NCBI GenBank assembly: GCA_029880755.1 | Contig: JAOUNW010000051.1 | Span: 1 to 13,836, forward strand | DNA length: 13,836 nt | Direction of reading: 5' to 3' | DNA from: Gammaproteobacteria bacterium | GTDB taxonomy: Bacteria > Pseudomonadota > Gammaproteobacteria > Acidiferrobacterales > SZUA-150 | In this document: positions 1 to 5,456 of the stretch, piece after piece | How the letters are laid out: each line of letters starts with the position of its first letter | Position numbering within the stretch: the first letter of the stretch is position 1 | Notes under the pieces: generated by a model | Told to the model about the DNA's origin: nothing | The model's input: the letters and a program-made list of their open reading frames with translations, nothing else | Database searches by the model: none | Made by a program: the position numbers and the translations under genes

Positions 1-243
1 CTGCGTAGTCTTCAATGTCACCCACACATACTGATTATCCGGGCTAACGACTGGATTGTGAGGGGCTGTACCCACTCCTGTGTCAACATTGGTAATAATG
101 CTATTCGTTGCAGCATCAACTACCACAATGTTACTCGTGCTCTCAGCGGCAACATATATTTTACCTGTAATAGCAAGAGCTGCGGGGGTTTGTGATAAAG
201 CCAATCCTATAAATATACTCTTACCGATATTTTTCGGTTTCAT
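1..243 (-). CDS. Secreted YVTN-family beta-propeller protein, N-terminal fragment
   Basis: The reverse complement from 243 reads in one open frame of 81 codons that leaves the window at base 1, so only the N-terminus is present. Residues 1-24 form a classical signal peptide: Lys2, Lys4 and Lys8, a hydrophobic core (IFIGLAL), and an Ala-Leu-Ala end that fits signal peptidase I cleavage. The mature part begins GKIYVAAESTSNIVVVDAAT and continues with PHNPVVSPDNQYVWVT. This is the spacing of YVTN/YncE-type propeller blades (YVAN..SNTVSVID..., PHG.A.SPDG..VYVT). The start is well fixed by GGAGGAGGAG at 248-257, four bases before the ATG. The family is periplasmic or surface-exposed and its substrates vary, so no specific role can be given. 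No other gene is visible on its side of tRNA-Met. The call is firm at family level and uncertain for function. Confidence 0.85.
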   Translation of the reverse strand, partial: MKPKNIGKSIFIGLALSQTPAALAITGKIYVAAESTSNIVVVDAATNSIITNVDTGVGTAPHNPVVSPDNQYVWVTLKTTQ

Positions 244-298
244 TGCTCTCCTCCTCCTGAAAGTTCCTGGTACTATCGATCACATTTTTTGCTACTTA

Positions 299-353
299 TC
301 ACAGGAAGCGATTGCTCCGATTCTTTGTCGGAACTTCAACTGTGACACTTTTT
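299..353 (+). repeat. Nested inverted repeat followed by a T-run
   Basis: Three stacked complementary arms share one centre: TCACAG (299-304) with CTGTGA (340-345), GAAG (305-308) with CTTC (334-337), and TCCGA (316-320) with TCGGA (328-332). The loop is TTCTTTG and an asymmetric internal bulge lies between the middle and inner arms. On the plus strand the structure is followed by CAC and then TTTTT at 349-353, which resembles a factor-independent terminator. No plus-strand gene precedes it. It may instead act in the leader of the minus-strand YVTN mRNA, or be a DNA-level operator. The function is inferred only from the symmetry. Confidence 0.4.
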
Positions 354-383
354 ATTAAACAGAGATCTGTAAAAATGGACTTC

Positions 384-400
384 AAGCTGAATTTCAGCTT
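384..400. promoter_or_regulatory. 17-bp perfect palindrome, candidate operator
   Basis: AAGCTGAA (384-391), a single T (392), then TTCAGCTT (393-400) form a perfect 8+8 dyad. It lies about 140 bases upstream of the YVTN start codon, in a plausible promoter-proximal position. Such short, tight dyads are typical of sites for dimeric repressors. I recognise no specific regulator for it. Confidence 0.3.
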
Positions 401-581
401 TCCTGGCGGCTCAATGAGTGCTACTTATGTTTTTGTTACACACCGCTCTTTTTTGGCTCAAAACAATTGTATTCTCTTCCGGGTATTATGTCCCGCAATT
501 ATTTAACACATCGCAGAGGAATCCATTGCCTCTACTAGCCAGCGCCAGCGGACCTGGAAGTTAACTTATTGAAAATAAATA

Positions 582-658
582 TGGTAGCTACGAGTGGACT
601 TGAACCACTGACCCCAGCATTATGAATGCTGTGCTCTAACCAACTGAGCTACGTAGCC
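582..658 (-). tRNA. tRNA-Met (CAT), elongator
   Basis: The 77-nt minus-strand sequence folds into a full cloverleaf. The acceptor stem is GGCTACG with CGTAGCT, the D stem GCTC/GAGC, the anticodon stem CAGCA/TGCTG around loop TTCATAA (anticodon CAT read from 622-624), and the T stem AGTGG/CCACT. A73 is the discriminator and CCA is encoded (582-584). The acceptor stem and D arm match E. coli elongator tRNA-Met and not the initiator, which would have three G-C pairs next to the anticodon. They also do not match the tRNA-Ile with a modified CAT anticodon, whose acceptor stem differs. The oddity is that the first acceptor pair is G1:U72 rather than G1:C72. It lies downstream of ychF with its own promoter upstream (709-737). 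A tRNA-Met in this position is, from memory, also found in Pseudomonas. Confidence 0.95.
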
Positions 659-708
659 ACGGTGTGCGTCCTGATGGATTTCAGGAGCGGGAAGCAGCAA
701 GGCCGGCG

Positions 709-737
709 ATTTTCCGCACTCTGAGCCTGCTTGTCAA
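709..737 (-). promoter_or_regulatory. Candidate sigma-70 promoter for tRNA-Met
   Basis: On the minus strand a perfect TTGACA -35 (732-737) is followed after 17 bases by GAAAAT (709-714), a 4 of 6 match to TATAAT. The bases just after the -10 are GC-only (CGCCGGCC), as in the discriminators of stable-RNA promoters under stringent control. Predicted initiation near 702 gives a leader of about 45 nt before the mature tRNA 5' end at 658. That leader contains a small hairpin, CCTGA/TCAGG (about 671-686). Confidence 0.55.
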
Positions 738-840
738 TATCAGTTTTGCCAAATACTCTTGCTTTTCAGCAACTTAATTAATTCCCTGTCTTTCCTACTT
801 TTTTGCAGGCAACCCTGACTCTCGAAAAAGAAATACACCA

Positions 841-1932
841 CTAAACATTAAACCGAAAATGCACTATATCGCCGTCCTGAACAATGTAGTCCTTGCCCTC
901 GGAGCGGAGTTTGCCCGCCTCTTTGGCGCCATGCTCACCTTTAAAGTTTACAAAGTCATCGTAGGCAACCACCTCGGCCCGGATAAATCCCCGCTCAAAA
1001 TCACTATGAATAACACCTGCCGCCTGGGGTGCCGATGCCCCCACGCGTACAGTCCAGGCGCGCACCTCCTTGGGCCCCACCGTAAAATAGGTTTGCAGTC
1101 CCAATAACTTGTAACCGGCCCTGATGACACGATTTAGCCCCGGCTCCTCCTGACCCATTTCCGCCAGGAATTCCTTCTTTTCGTCATCATTCATATCGAT
1201 GAGCTCGGCTTCTATCGCGGCACAAATCGCGACCACCTCAGCGCCCTGTTCCGTAGCAATTTGTTTCACTGCATCGAGATGGCGATTGCCACTGAACCCC
1301 TGCTCATCCACATTAGCGATGTACATCACCGGTTTAGCTGTAAGAAGACCGAAAGACTTAAGCGCAAGCCTTTGATCATCATCCAGTTCCAGTGAACGTA
1401 CGGGATTGCCCGCATCCAGATGATCGCGGATTTTTTGTAACAACTCGGCCAATTTAATTTGTTCTTTATCACCGCTCTTGGAGCCCTTCTGCGCCTTGAG
1501 CAAGGCCTTTTCCACAGTCTCCAGATCGGATAGGGCCAACTCGGTATCGATCACTTCGATATCAGATCGTGGATCAATGCGGTTGGCTACATGCGTTATA
1601 TTGTCGTCTTCGAAGCATCGCACCACATGGACAATGGCATCGGCCTCACGAATATTGGCAAGAAACTTATTACCCAGGCCCTCGCCCTTGGAAGCGCCGG
1701 CCACCAAACCAGCAATATCCACAAACTCCATGACAGCCGGAATTGTCTTTTGCGGTTTGGCGATATCCACCAGTTTCTGTAGACGCGGGTCCGGCACCTC
1801 GACAACACCAACATTGGGATCAATAGTGCAAAAAGGATAATTCTCTGCCTGAATACCAGATCTGGTAAGCGCATTAAACAAGGTGGACTTACCTACGTTA
1901 GGCAAACCAACTATGCCACATTTTAAACCCAT
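841..1932 (-). CDS. ychF: Redox-regulated ATPase YchF (Obg-family)
   Basis: The 363-residue protein has the same length as E. coli YchF and is collinear with it throughout. The family is a universal P-loop NTPase related to Obg but preferring ATP; it associates with ribosomes and is linked to translation and oxidative stress responses. Visible motifs are the P-loop GLPNVGKST (9-17), the Walker B/G3 segment DIAG (72-75), and NVDE (207-210) replacing the NKxD that normally gives guanine specificity. The C-terminal TGS domain runs from about 280 to 363, with the conserved KVRAWT-like segment here as KEVRAWT and a terminal IVHFRFNV. The ATG at 1932 is supported by the invariant MGLKCGIVGLPN start. 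A GAGG lies ten bases upstream. Only 15 bases separate it from pth, and pth-ychF is a very widely conserved pair, so co-transcription is likely. No clear terminator follows. Confidence 0.97.
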   Translation of the reverse strand: MGLKCGIVGLPNVGKSTLFNALTRSGIQAENYPFCTIDPNVGVVEVPDPRLQKLVDIAKPQKTIPAVMEFVDIAGLVAGASKGEGLGNKFLANIREADAIVHVVRCFEDDNITHVANRIDPRSDIEVIDTELALSDLETVEKALLKAQKGSKSGDKEQIKLAELLQKIRDHLDAGNPVRSLELDDDQRLALKSFGLLTAKPVMYIANVDEQGFSGNRHLDAVKQIATEQGAEVVAICAAIEAELIDMNDDEKKEFLAEMGQEEPGLNRVIRAGYKLLGLQTYFTVGPKEVRAWTVRVGASAPQAAGVIHSDFERGFIRAEVVAYDDFVNFKGEHGAKEAGKLRSEGKDYIVQDGDIVHFRFNV

Positions 1933-1947
1933 GCCTTCTTGGCCTCG

Positions 1948-2541
1948 TTAACTGTTACCCAAATTATGGGTATGTAATTCATTCATCACTTTTTGGTAAT
2001 TGCCACAAACAATATCCTCAAGCTGCCGAACAGCATTGTCAATGGCGGTATCAGTGAGGGTCGCCTCGGCACTGGGAGCTTTGTTCAACACATAGGATGA
2101 TACCTTTGAAGCGGAACCCGGATGGCCGATACCAATACGCAGGCGCACAAAATCACTGGAACCCAGTTTCGGTACAATATCGCGCAAACCATTATGGCCG
2201 CCGTGTCCGCCGCCAATCTTTAAGCGCACAGCACCCGGTGGAATATCCAGCTCATCATGAGCCACCAGAATATTTTTTGGTTCGATTTTATAGAAGTTGG
2301 CCACCTTGCTGACAGCGGTGCCACTAAGATTCATGTATTCCATAGGCACCAGCAACCAGACTTCTCTGCCTGCTATCAAAACTTTGGCGATATCACCGCC
2401 AAACTTGTTTTCGTGGCGTAACTGGCCAGTATAATTTTTTAATACGGCACTAATAAAACGAAACCCGGCATTGTGCCGGGTATTCGCATAACTTTCGCCA
2501 GGGTTGCCCAATCCAACAATAAGGGAAATGCCCTCTGACAA
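1948..2541 (-). CDS. pth: Peptidyl-tRNA hydrolase
   Basis: Pth hydrolyses the ester bond of peptidyl-tRNAs that drop off ribosomes and so recycles tRNA; it is an essential cytosolic enzyme. The 197-residue protein shows the full active site, shifted by three residues relative to E. coli: Asn13 (GLGNPG), catalytic His23 in NTRHNAG, Asn71 in MNLSG, Asp96 in HDELDIPPG, and Asn117 in GGHNGL. The start codon is TTG at 2541. It is chosen because GAGGAG (2549-2554) sits seven bases upstream and no ATG or GTG occurs before the conserved LIVGLGNPG motif. The gene lies 18 bases after rplY and 15 before ychF in the same direction. The weak TTG start behind a strong ribosome binding site may set a low expression level, which is an inference. 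Confidence 0.96.
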   Translation of the reverse strand: MSEGISLIVGLGNPGESYANTRHNAGFRFISAVLKNYTGQLRHENKFGGDIAKVLIAGREVWLLVPMEYMNLSGTAVSKVANFYKIEPKNILVAHDELDIPPGAVRLKIGGGHGGHNGLRDIVPKLGSSDFVRLRIGIGHPGSASKVSSYVLNKAPSAEATLTDTAIDNAVRQLEDIVCGNYQKVMNELHTHNLGNS

Positions 2542-2548
2542 GGATCAA

Positions 2549-2554
2549 CTCCTC
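2549..2554 (-). promoter_or_regulatory. Shine-Dalgarno site fixing the TTG start of pth
   Basis: GAGGAG on the minus strand lies seven bases before TTG (2541-2539) and just after the rplY stop codon. It is the main evidence that translation of pth starts at a TTG. Confidence 0.7.
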
Positions 2555-2559
2555 GGCGC

Positions 2560-3216
2560 TTATTCGCCTTCTTTTTTCTCGGCTTCTCCCGCCGCCGGGG
2601 CTGCTTCAGCAGGGGCTTCTTCCGCCTCATCCGCACCCGTACGCAGGGCCATGACCGTGGCAACACCCTGATCATCACCGCCATGAGCCAAAGTGGTAAT
2701 CTCCACACCATCGGGCAAAGGAATATCTGACATATGCACGGAGTCACCGATATGCAGATTGGATAAATCCACTGCCAAATATTCCGGGAGATCCTTGGGC
2801 AAACAGGTAATATCCACTTCGGTCATCAGGTGAGACACCATGCCGCCTTGCTGTTTTACACCGGGCGCAATATCTTCGCCCACAAAATGCAGCGGTACAC
2901 GCATGTGAATTTTTTCACTGGCGCTAATACGCTGCAGATCCATGTGCAATACTATCTGACGAAACGGATGCATTTGCACATCACGCAAAATGGCCTGCTC
3001 GGCAGTGTTACCGGTCTTGATGTTGAGAATCGAAGTGTGAAACGCCTCGTGTTCCAGCAGGTGATACACAGTGTCGTGATCAAAAGCGACCATGGCCGGG
3101 TCTTTGCCGCCACCATATATGATACCGGGGATTTTGCTGGTGCGGCGGAGACGGCGGCTCGCACCCGTTCCTTTACCCTCACGCACTTCAGCGGTTAATT
3201 CATATTGAGTACTCAT
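2560..3216 (-). CDS. rplY: 50S ribosomal protein L25 / general stress protein Ctc
   Basis: The 218-residue protein is the long (CTC/TL5) form of L25, which binds 5S rRNA in the central protuberance of the large subunit. The N-terminal L25 domain (about 1-95) begins with YELTAEVREGKGTGASRRLR and the IPGIIYGG segment. The C-terminal beta domain (about 96-195) contains DIAPGVKQQGG and a conserved DITCLPKDLPEYLAVDLS. A low-complexity tail of Ala, Glu and Lys ends the protein. The start is ATG at 3216, where TAGGAG at 3225-3230 lies eight bases upstream. An in-frame TTG at 3267 would add 17 residues that do not look like the family. The gene is downstream of prs with a 138-base leader containing a large hairpin and is followed closely by pth. 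E. coli has only the short form, so the long one is informative about lineage. Confidence 0.95.
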   Translation of the reverse strand: MSTQYELTAEVREGKGTGASRRLRRTSKIPGIIYGGGKDPAMVAFDHDTVYHLLEHEAFHTSILNIKTGNTAEQAILRDVQMHPFRQIVLHMDLQRISASEKIHMRVPLHFVGEDIAPGVKQQGGMVSHLMTEVDITCLPKDLPEYLAVDLSNLHIGDSVHMSDIPLPDGVEITTLAHGGDDQGVATVMALRTGADEAEEAPAEAAPAAGEAEKKEGE

Positions 3217-3269
3217 AGTTACATCTCCTAAAAATTTCGTTACCTCCCCCGCGACCAGGTTCGGCAATT

Positions 3270-3315
3270 AAAAAACAACAAGTAACAAGCAGCGAGCGAC
3301 TTCCCTCGATGCTTG
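3270..3315 (-). promoter_or_regulatory. Hairpin with T-rich tail in prs-rplY leader
   Basis: Read on the minus strand from 3315, CAAGCA pairs with TGCTTG (3315-3310 with 3291-3286), and inside it CGAG (3308-3305) pairs with CTCG (3296-3293), separated by one T:C mismatch. The loop is eight bases. Downstream the strand is T-rich and contains six consecutive T (3275-3270), about ten bases past the stem. It could be a weak or partial terminator after prs, or a leader structure controlling rplY, whose start lies about 54 bases further on. Several ribosomal protein genes autoregulate through leaders, but I cannot show this here. Confidence 0.4.
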
Positions 3316-3354
3316 GCACTTATGGCTGCAATCAACACACCCGGTTACCCGGCG

Positions 3355-4311
3355 TTAATCCATAAACAACGAACTGACGGAATCATCCGATGCAATGCGG
3401 CGCATGGCCTCGGCCAGCAATTCGGCGATACTTAATTGCCGGATTTTCTGGCATTGTCTGGCCTCATCCGACAACGGAATGGTATTGGTCACCACCAGGC
3501 CATCCAGGTCCGATCCGGTAATACGCTCAACAGCGGGGCCGGATAATACCGGATGCGTGCAATATGCCAAAACTTTCCCGGCACCTTTTTTCTTGAGGGC
3601 ACTGGCTGCCTGGCACAGTGTGCCGGCGGTATCCACCAGATCATCCATGAGCACGCAGGTACGCCCCTTCACTTCTCCTATAATATTCATGATCTTAGCT
3701 TCATTGGGCTTGGGTCGACGTTTGTCGATAATAGCCAGATCCGCCTCCAGATGCTTGGCCAGGGCCCGGGCACGGACTACGCCGCCGACATCCGGCGAGA
3801 CTACCAGCAAATCCTCATAGGGCTGGCGCCAAATGTCCCCCAGCAACACCGGGCCAGCATAGATATTGTCGGTGGGAATACTGAAAAAACCCTGTATCTG
3901 GTCAGCATGCAAATCCATGGTCACTACGTGATTGGCACCGGCTGTCGCGATCATATCAGCCACGAGCTTGGCGGTAATGGCAACCCGGGCAGTACGTGGC
4001 CGGCGATCCTGGCGCGCATAACCATAATAGGGGATTACTGCAGTAATGCGGCGTGCCGCTGAGCGCTTAACGGCATCGATCATTATCAGCAGCTCCATCA
4101 AATTCCGGTTAGTGGGAGAACAGGTCGACTGCAGGATATACACGTCCCTGCCGCGCACATTTTCCATGATCTCCACACTGATCTCACCGTCACTGAATTT
4201 GTTAACGGTAGCCTTGCCCAAGGGAAGACCCAGGTGCTGCACCACGGCATTAGCTAACTCGGGGTTAGCGTTACCGGTAAACACAATCATGTTGTCGTCA
4301 GTTGGAGACAC
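3355..4311 (-). CDS. prs: Ribose-phosphate pyrophosphokinase (PRPP synthetase)
   Basis: Prs makes phosphoribosyl pyrophosphate from ribose 5-phosphate and ATP for purine, pyrimidine, histidine, tryptophan and NAD synthesis. The 318-residue sequence aligns along its length with E. coli Prs (315). Motifs are FSDGE (39-43), RQDRR (100-104) in the ATP-binding region, metal-binding DLHADQIQGFF (133-143), the flexible catalytic loop DKRRPKPNEA (196-205) with Lys197 and Arg199, and the PRPP loop MDDLVDTAGT (222-231). I chose the GTG start at 4311 because GAGAGAGGG (4315-4323) precedes it. An internal ATG at 4290 (residue 8) aligns well with the E. coli N-terminus but has no ribosome binding site. 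The gene follows tRNA-Gln after a structured leader of about 206 bases and precedes rplY. The ispE-tRNA-Gln-prs order is, from memory, conserved in Pseudomonas. Confidence 0.96.
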   Translation of the reverse strand: MSPTDDNMIVFTGNANPELANAVVQHLGLPLGKATVNKFSDGEISVEIMENVRGRDVYILQSTCSPTNRNLMELLIMIDAVKRSAARRITAVIPYYGYARQDRRPRTARVAITAKLVADMIATAGANHVVTMDLHADQIQGFFSIPTDNIYAGPVLLGDIWRQPYEDLLVVSPDVGGVVRARALAKHLEADLAIIDKRRPKPNEAKIMNIIGEVKGRTCVLMDDLVDTAGTLCQAASALKKKGAGKVLAYCTHPVLSGPAVERITGSDLDGLVVTNTIPLSDEARQCQKIRQLSIAELLAEAMRRIASDDSVSSLFMD

Positions 4312-4517
4312 GCGCCCTCTCTCATTTAATAGTTGGAGTACCAGGATTACTCCGGGCTATCGCCCGTCGTCCACTTACAAAAATTCTTTATTGGGACAAG
4401 AACCGCCAAACTTCGGCTTCGCCGTTCAAATTGACCTTCAGTCAATTTGTCGAACCCGAGGTTTCCATCCAGTCACCCAAGACACGTCTGCCAGAAATCG
4501 GGCAGATGATGTGTATA
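4312..4517 (-). promoter_or_regulatory. Structured prs leader with several hairpins
   Basis: Between the 3' end of tRNA-Gln and prs lie 206 bases with at least five short inverted repeats. They are TCTGCC/GGCAGA (about 4486-4506), a 9+9 perfect stem CAAATTGAC/GTCAATTTG with loop CTTCA (4427-4449), a GGC-GAA-GCC hairpin (about 4414-4422), CGGGC/GCCCG with loop TATC (4353-4366), and GGAGTA/TACTCC with a seven-base loop (4335-4353). The last two share one base. A weak A/T stem TTCTT/AAGAA (4384-4402), followed on the minus strand by TTTTT (4383-4379), could be a leaky terminator. I see no convincing -35/-10 pair in the leader, so the prs transcript may come through the tRNA. The function is unknown; the structure is seen, the regulation inferred. 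Confidence 0.45.
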
Positions 4518-4592
4518 TGGTTGGGGTGCCAGGATTCGAACCTGGGTATGCTGGAATCAAAATCCAGTGCCTTACCGCTTGGCGACACCCCA
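4518..4592 (-). tRNA. tRNA-Gln (TTG)
   Basis: The 75-nt minus-strand sequence forms a full cloverleaf. The acceptor stem is TGGGGTG/CACCCCA with the weak U1:A72 end pair typical of tRNA-Gln. The anticodon stem is CTGGA/TCCAG around loop TTTTGAT, giving anticodon TTG (bases 4558-4560). The T arm contains the usual GGTTCGAATCC, A73 is the discriminator and CCA is encoded (4518-4520). The mature 5' end lies only 18 bases after the ispE stop codon, too close for a separate promoter in the gap, so it is probably cut out of an ispE-tRNA-prs transcript or driven from a promoter inside the end of ispE. Confidence 0.96.
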
Positions 4593-4610
4593 ATAACTCT
4601 GGCGCTTACT

Positions 4611-5453
4611 TCAATTTATTAAGTTAAGTATTGGATGCCTATTGACACCCTTTGCCACAAAACCCGCCTCAACAGGGGGTTGTTTATCAAGAATATCCAG
4701 CCCGGCTTGTTGATCAGCGACTGGCAAAAAAACGCAGGCTCCGGATCCGGTCATGCCTGGCGCGCCAAATTGCGCCAGCCAGTCCAACGCCCGCCCCACC
4801 TCGGGAAAATGCTTACGCACCACAGGCTCAAGATCATTCCTGCAATTTCCCTGATTCAGGCATGCGTGAAAGTCGCGTATTTTGATGGGAGGGCTATTGC
4901 GTGTCAATTCAGGGTCCCGAAATACTTGTGCCGTTGAAACCTGGACATCGGGCGCCAACACCACATACCAGCGCTCAGGCAGATCAATCACGGTCAGCTG
5001 TTCCCCAACCCCTTCCGCCCAGGCCGCATGACCGGCAACAAATACCGGGACGTCGGCGCCCAAAGACAGGGCCAATCCAGCCAGATTTTCCCTGCTCAAT
5101 CCCAATGCCCACAGCTGATTTAGTGCCAACAGAGTGGTTGCGGCATCAGAGCTTCCACCCCCCAAACCGCCACCCATGGGCAAGCGCTTGTCCAGCCATA
5201 TGTCGGCACCGAGGGTACAACCCGTGTGCTGCTGGAGCAAACGCGCAGCACGCACACATAAATCAGCTTCTTCCGCCACACCGGCAACCGGGGTCTCTCG
5301 ACGGATAATTCCATCTTCAGTAACCTTGAAACGCAGCCGGTCGCCAAAATCCAGGAACTGAAACACTGTCTGCAACAAATGGTAGCCGTCCTGACGTCGG
5401 CCGGTAATATGAAGAAACAAATTTAGTTTCGCTGGAGCGGGCCAGATTTGCAT
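4611..5453 (-). CDS. ispE: 4-diphosphocytidyl-2-C-methyl-D-erythritol kinase
   Basis: IspE phosphorylates the 2-hydroxyl of CDP-methylerythritol with ATP in the MEP pathway to isopentenyl diphosphate. The protein has 280 residues, the usual size, and is a GHMP-superfamily kinase. The N-terminal WPAPAKLNLFLHI carries Lys9, equivalent to the catalytic Lys10 of E. coli. The glycine-rich ATP loop LPMGGGLGGGSSDAAT is at 91-106, and LGADVPVF at 131-138 contains catalytic Asp134. A third GHMP motif, GAPGMTGSGACVFLP, is near the C-terminus. The ATG at 5453 lies three bases after the lolB stop and has no real Shine-Dalgarno, so translation is probably coupled to lolB. The lolB-ispE-prs neighbourhood is typical of gammaproteobacteria. 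Confidence 0.96.
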   Translation of the reverse strand: MQIWPAPAKLNLFLHITGRRQDGYHLLQTVFQFLDFGDRLRFKVTEDGIIRRETPVAGVAEEADLCVRAARLLQQHTGCTLGADIWLDKRLPMGGGLGGGSSDAATTLLALNQLWALGLSRENLAGLALSLGADVPVFVAGHAAWAEGVGEQLTVIDLPERWYVVLAPDVQVSTAQVFRDPELTRNSPPIKIRDFHACLNQGNCRNDLEPVVRKHFPEVGRALDWLAQFGAPGMTGSGACVFLPVADQQAGLDILDKQPPVEAGFVAKGVNRHPILNLIN

Positions 5454-5456
5454 GGC

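Larger units (their letters stand above)
244..581. other. Gene-free region between YVTN gene and tRNA-Met
   Basis: About 340 AT-rich bases hold no convincing gene. The region is the upstream region of the leftward YVTN gene and the downstream region of the leftward tRNA-Met. It contains a strong Shine-Dalgarno (248-257), a nested inverted repeat at 299-345 followed on the plus strand by five T (349-353), a short dyad ACAGA-GA-TCTGT at 359-370, and a perfect 8+8 palindrome at 384-400. A weak dyad AGAGG/CCTCT lies near 515-535. I could not place a convincing -35/-10 pair for the YVTN gene. The short open frames here on the plus strand have no ribosome binding site or recognisable protein character. 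Confidence 0.6.

Noticed and set aside
80..358. Plus-strand 92-codon frame with hydrophobic stretches resembling a small membrane protein
   Set aside because: It is mostly antisense to the YVTN signal peptide and first blade, whose reading frame has a strong Shine-Dalgarno and clear motifs.
582..658. Reading the CAT tRNA as initiator tRNA-Met or as tRNA-Ile with modified CAT
   Set aside because: The anticodon stem lacks the three G-C pairs of the initiator, and the acceptor stem and D arm match elongator tRNA-Met rather than tRNA-Ile.
3217..3267. Longer rplY starting at an upstream TTG (3267)
   Set aside because: The extra 17 residues do not fit the family, and TAGGAG is correctly spaced for the ATG at 3216.
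4379..4402. A true factor-independent terminator between tRNA-Gln and prs
   Set aside because: The stem is only five A/T pairs with a nine-base loop; too weak to call, so it is mentioned only as part of the leader.
3395..4627. Large plus-strand open frames opposite prs and its leader (3395-3820, 3553-4062, 4046-4627)
   Set aside because: They lie antisense to a clearly recognised prs gene and one crosses tRNA-Gln. They have no family motifs or ribosome binding site.
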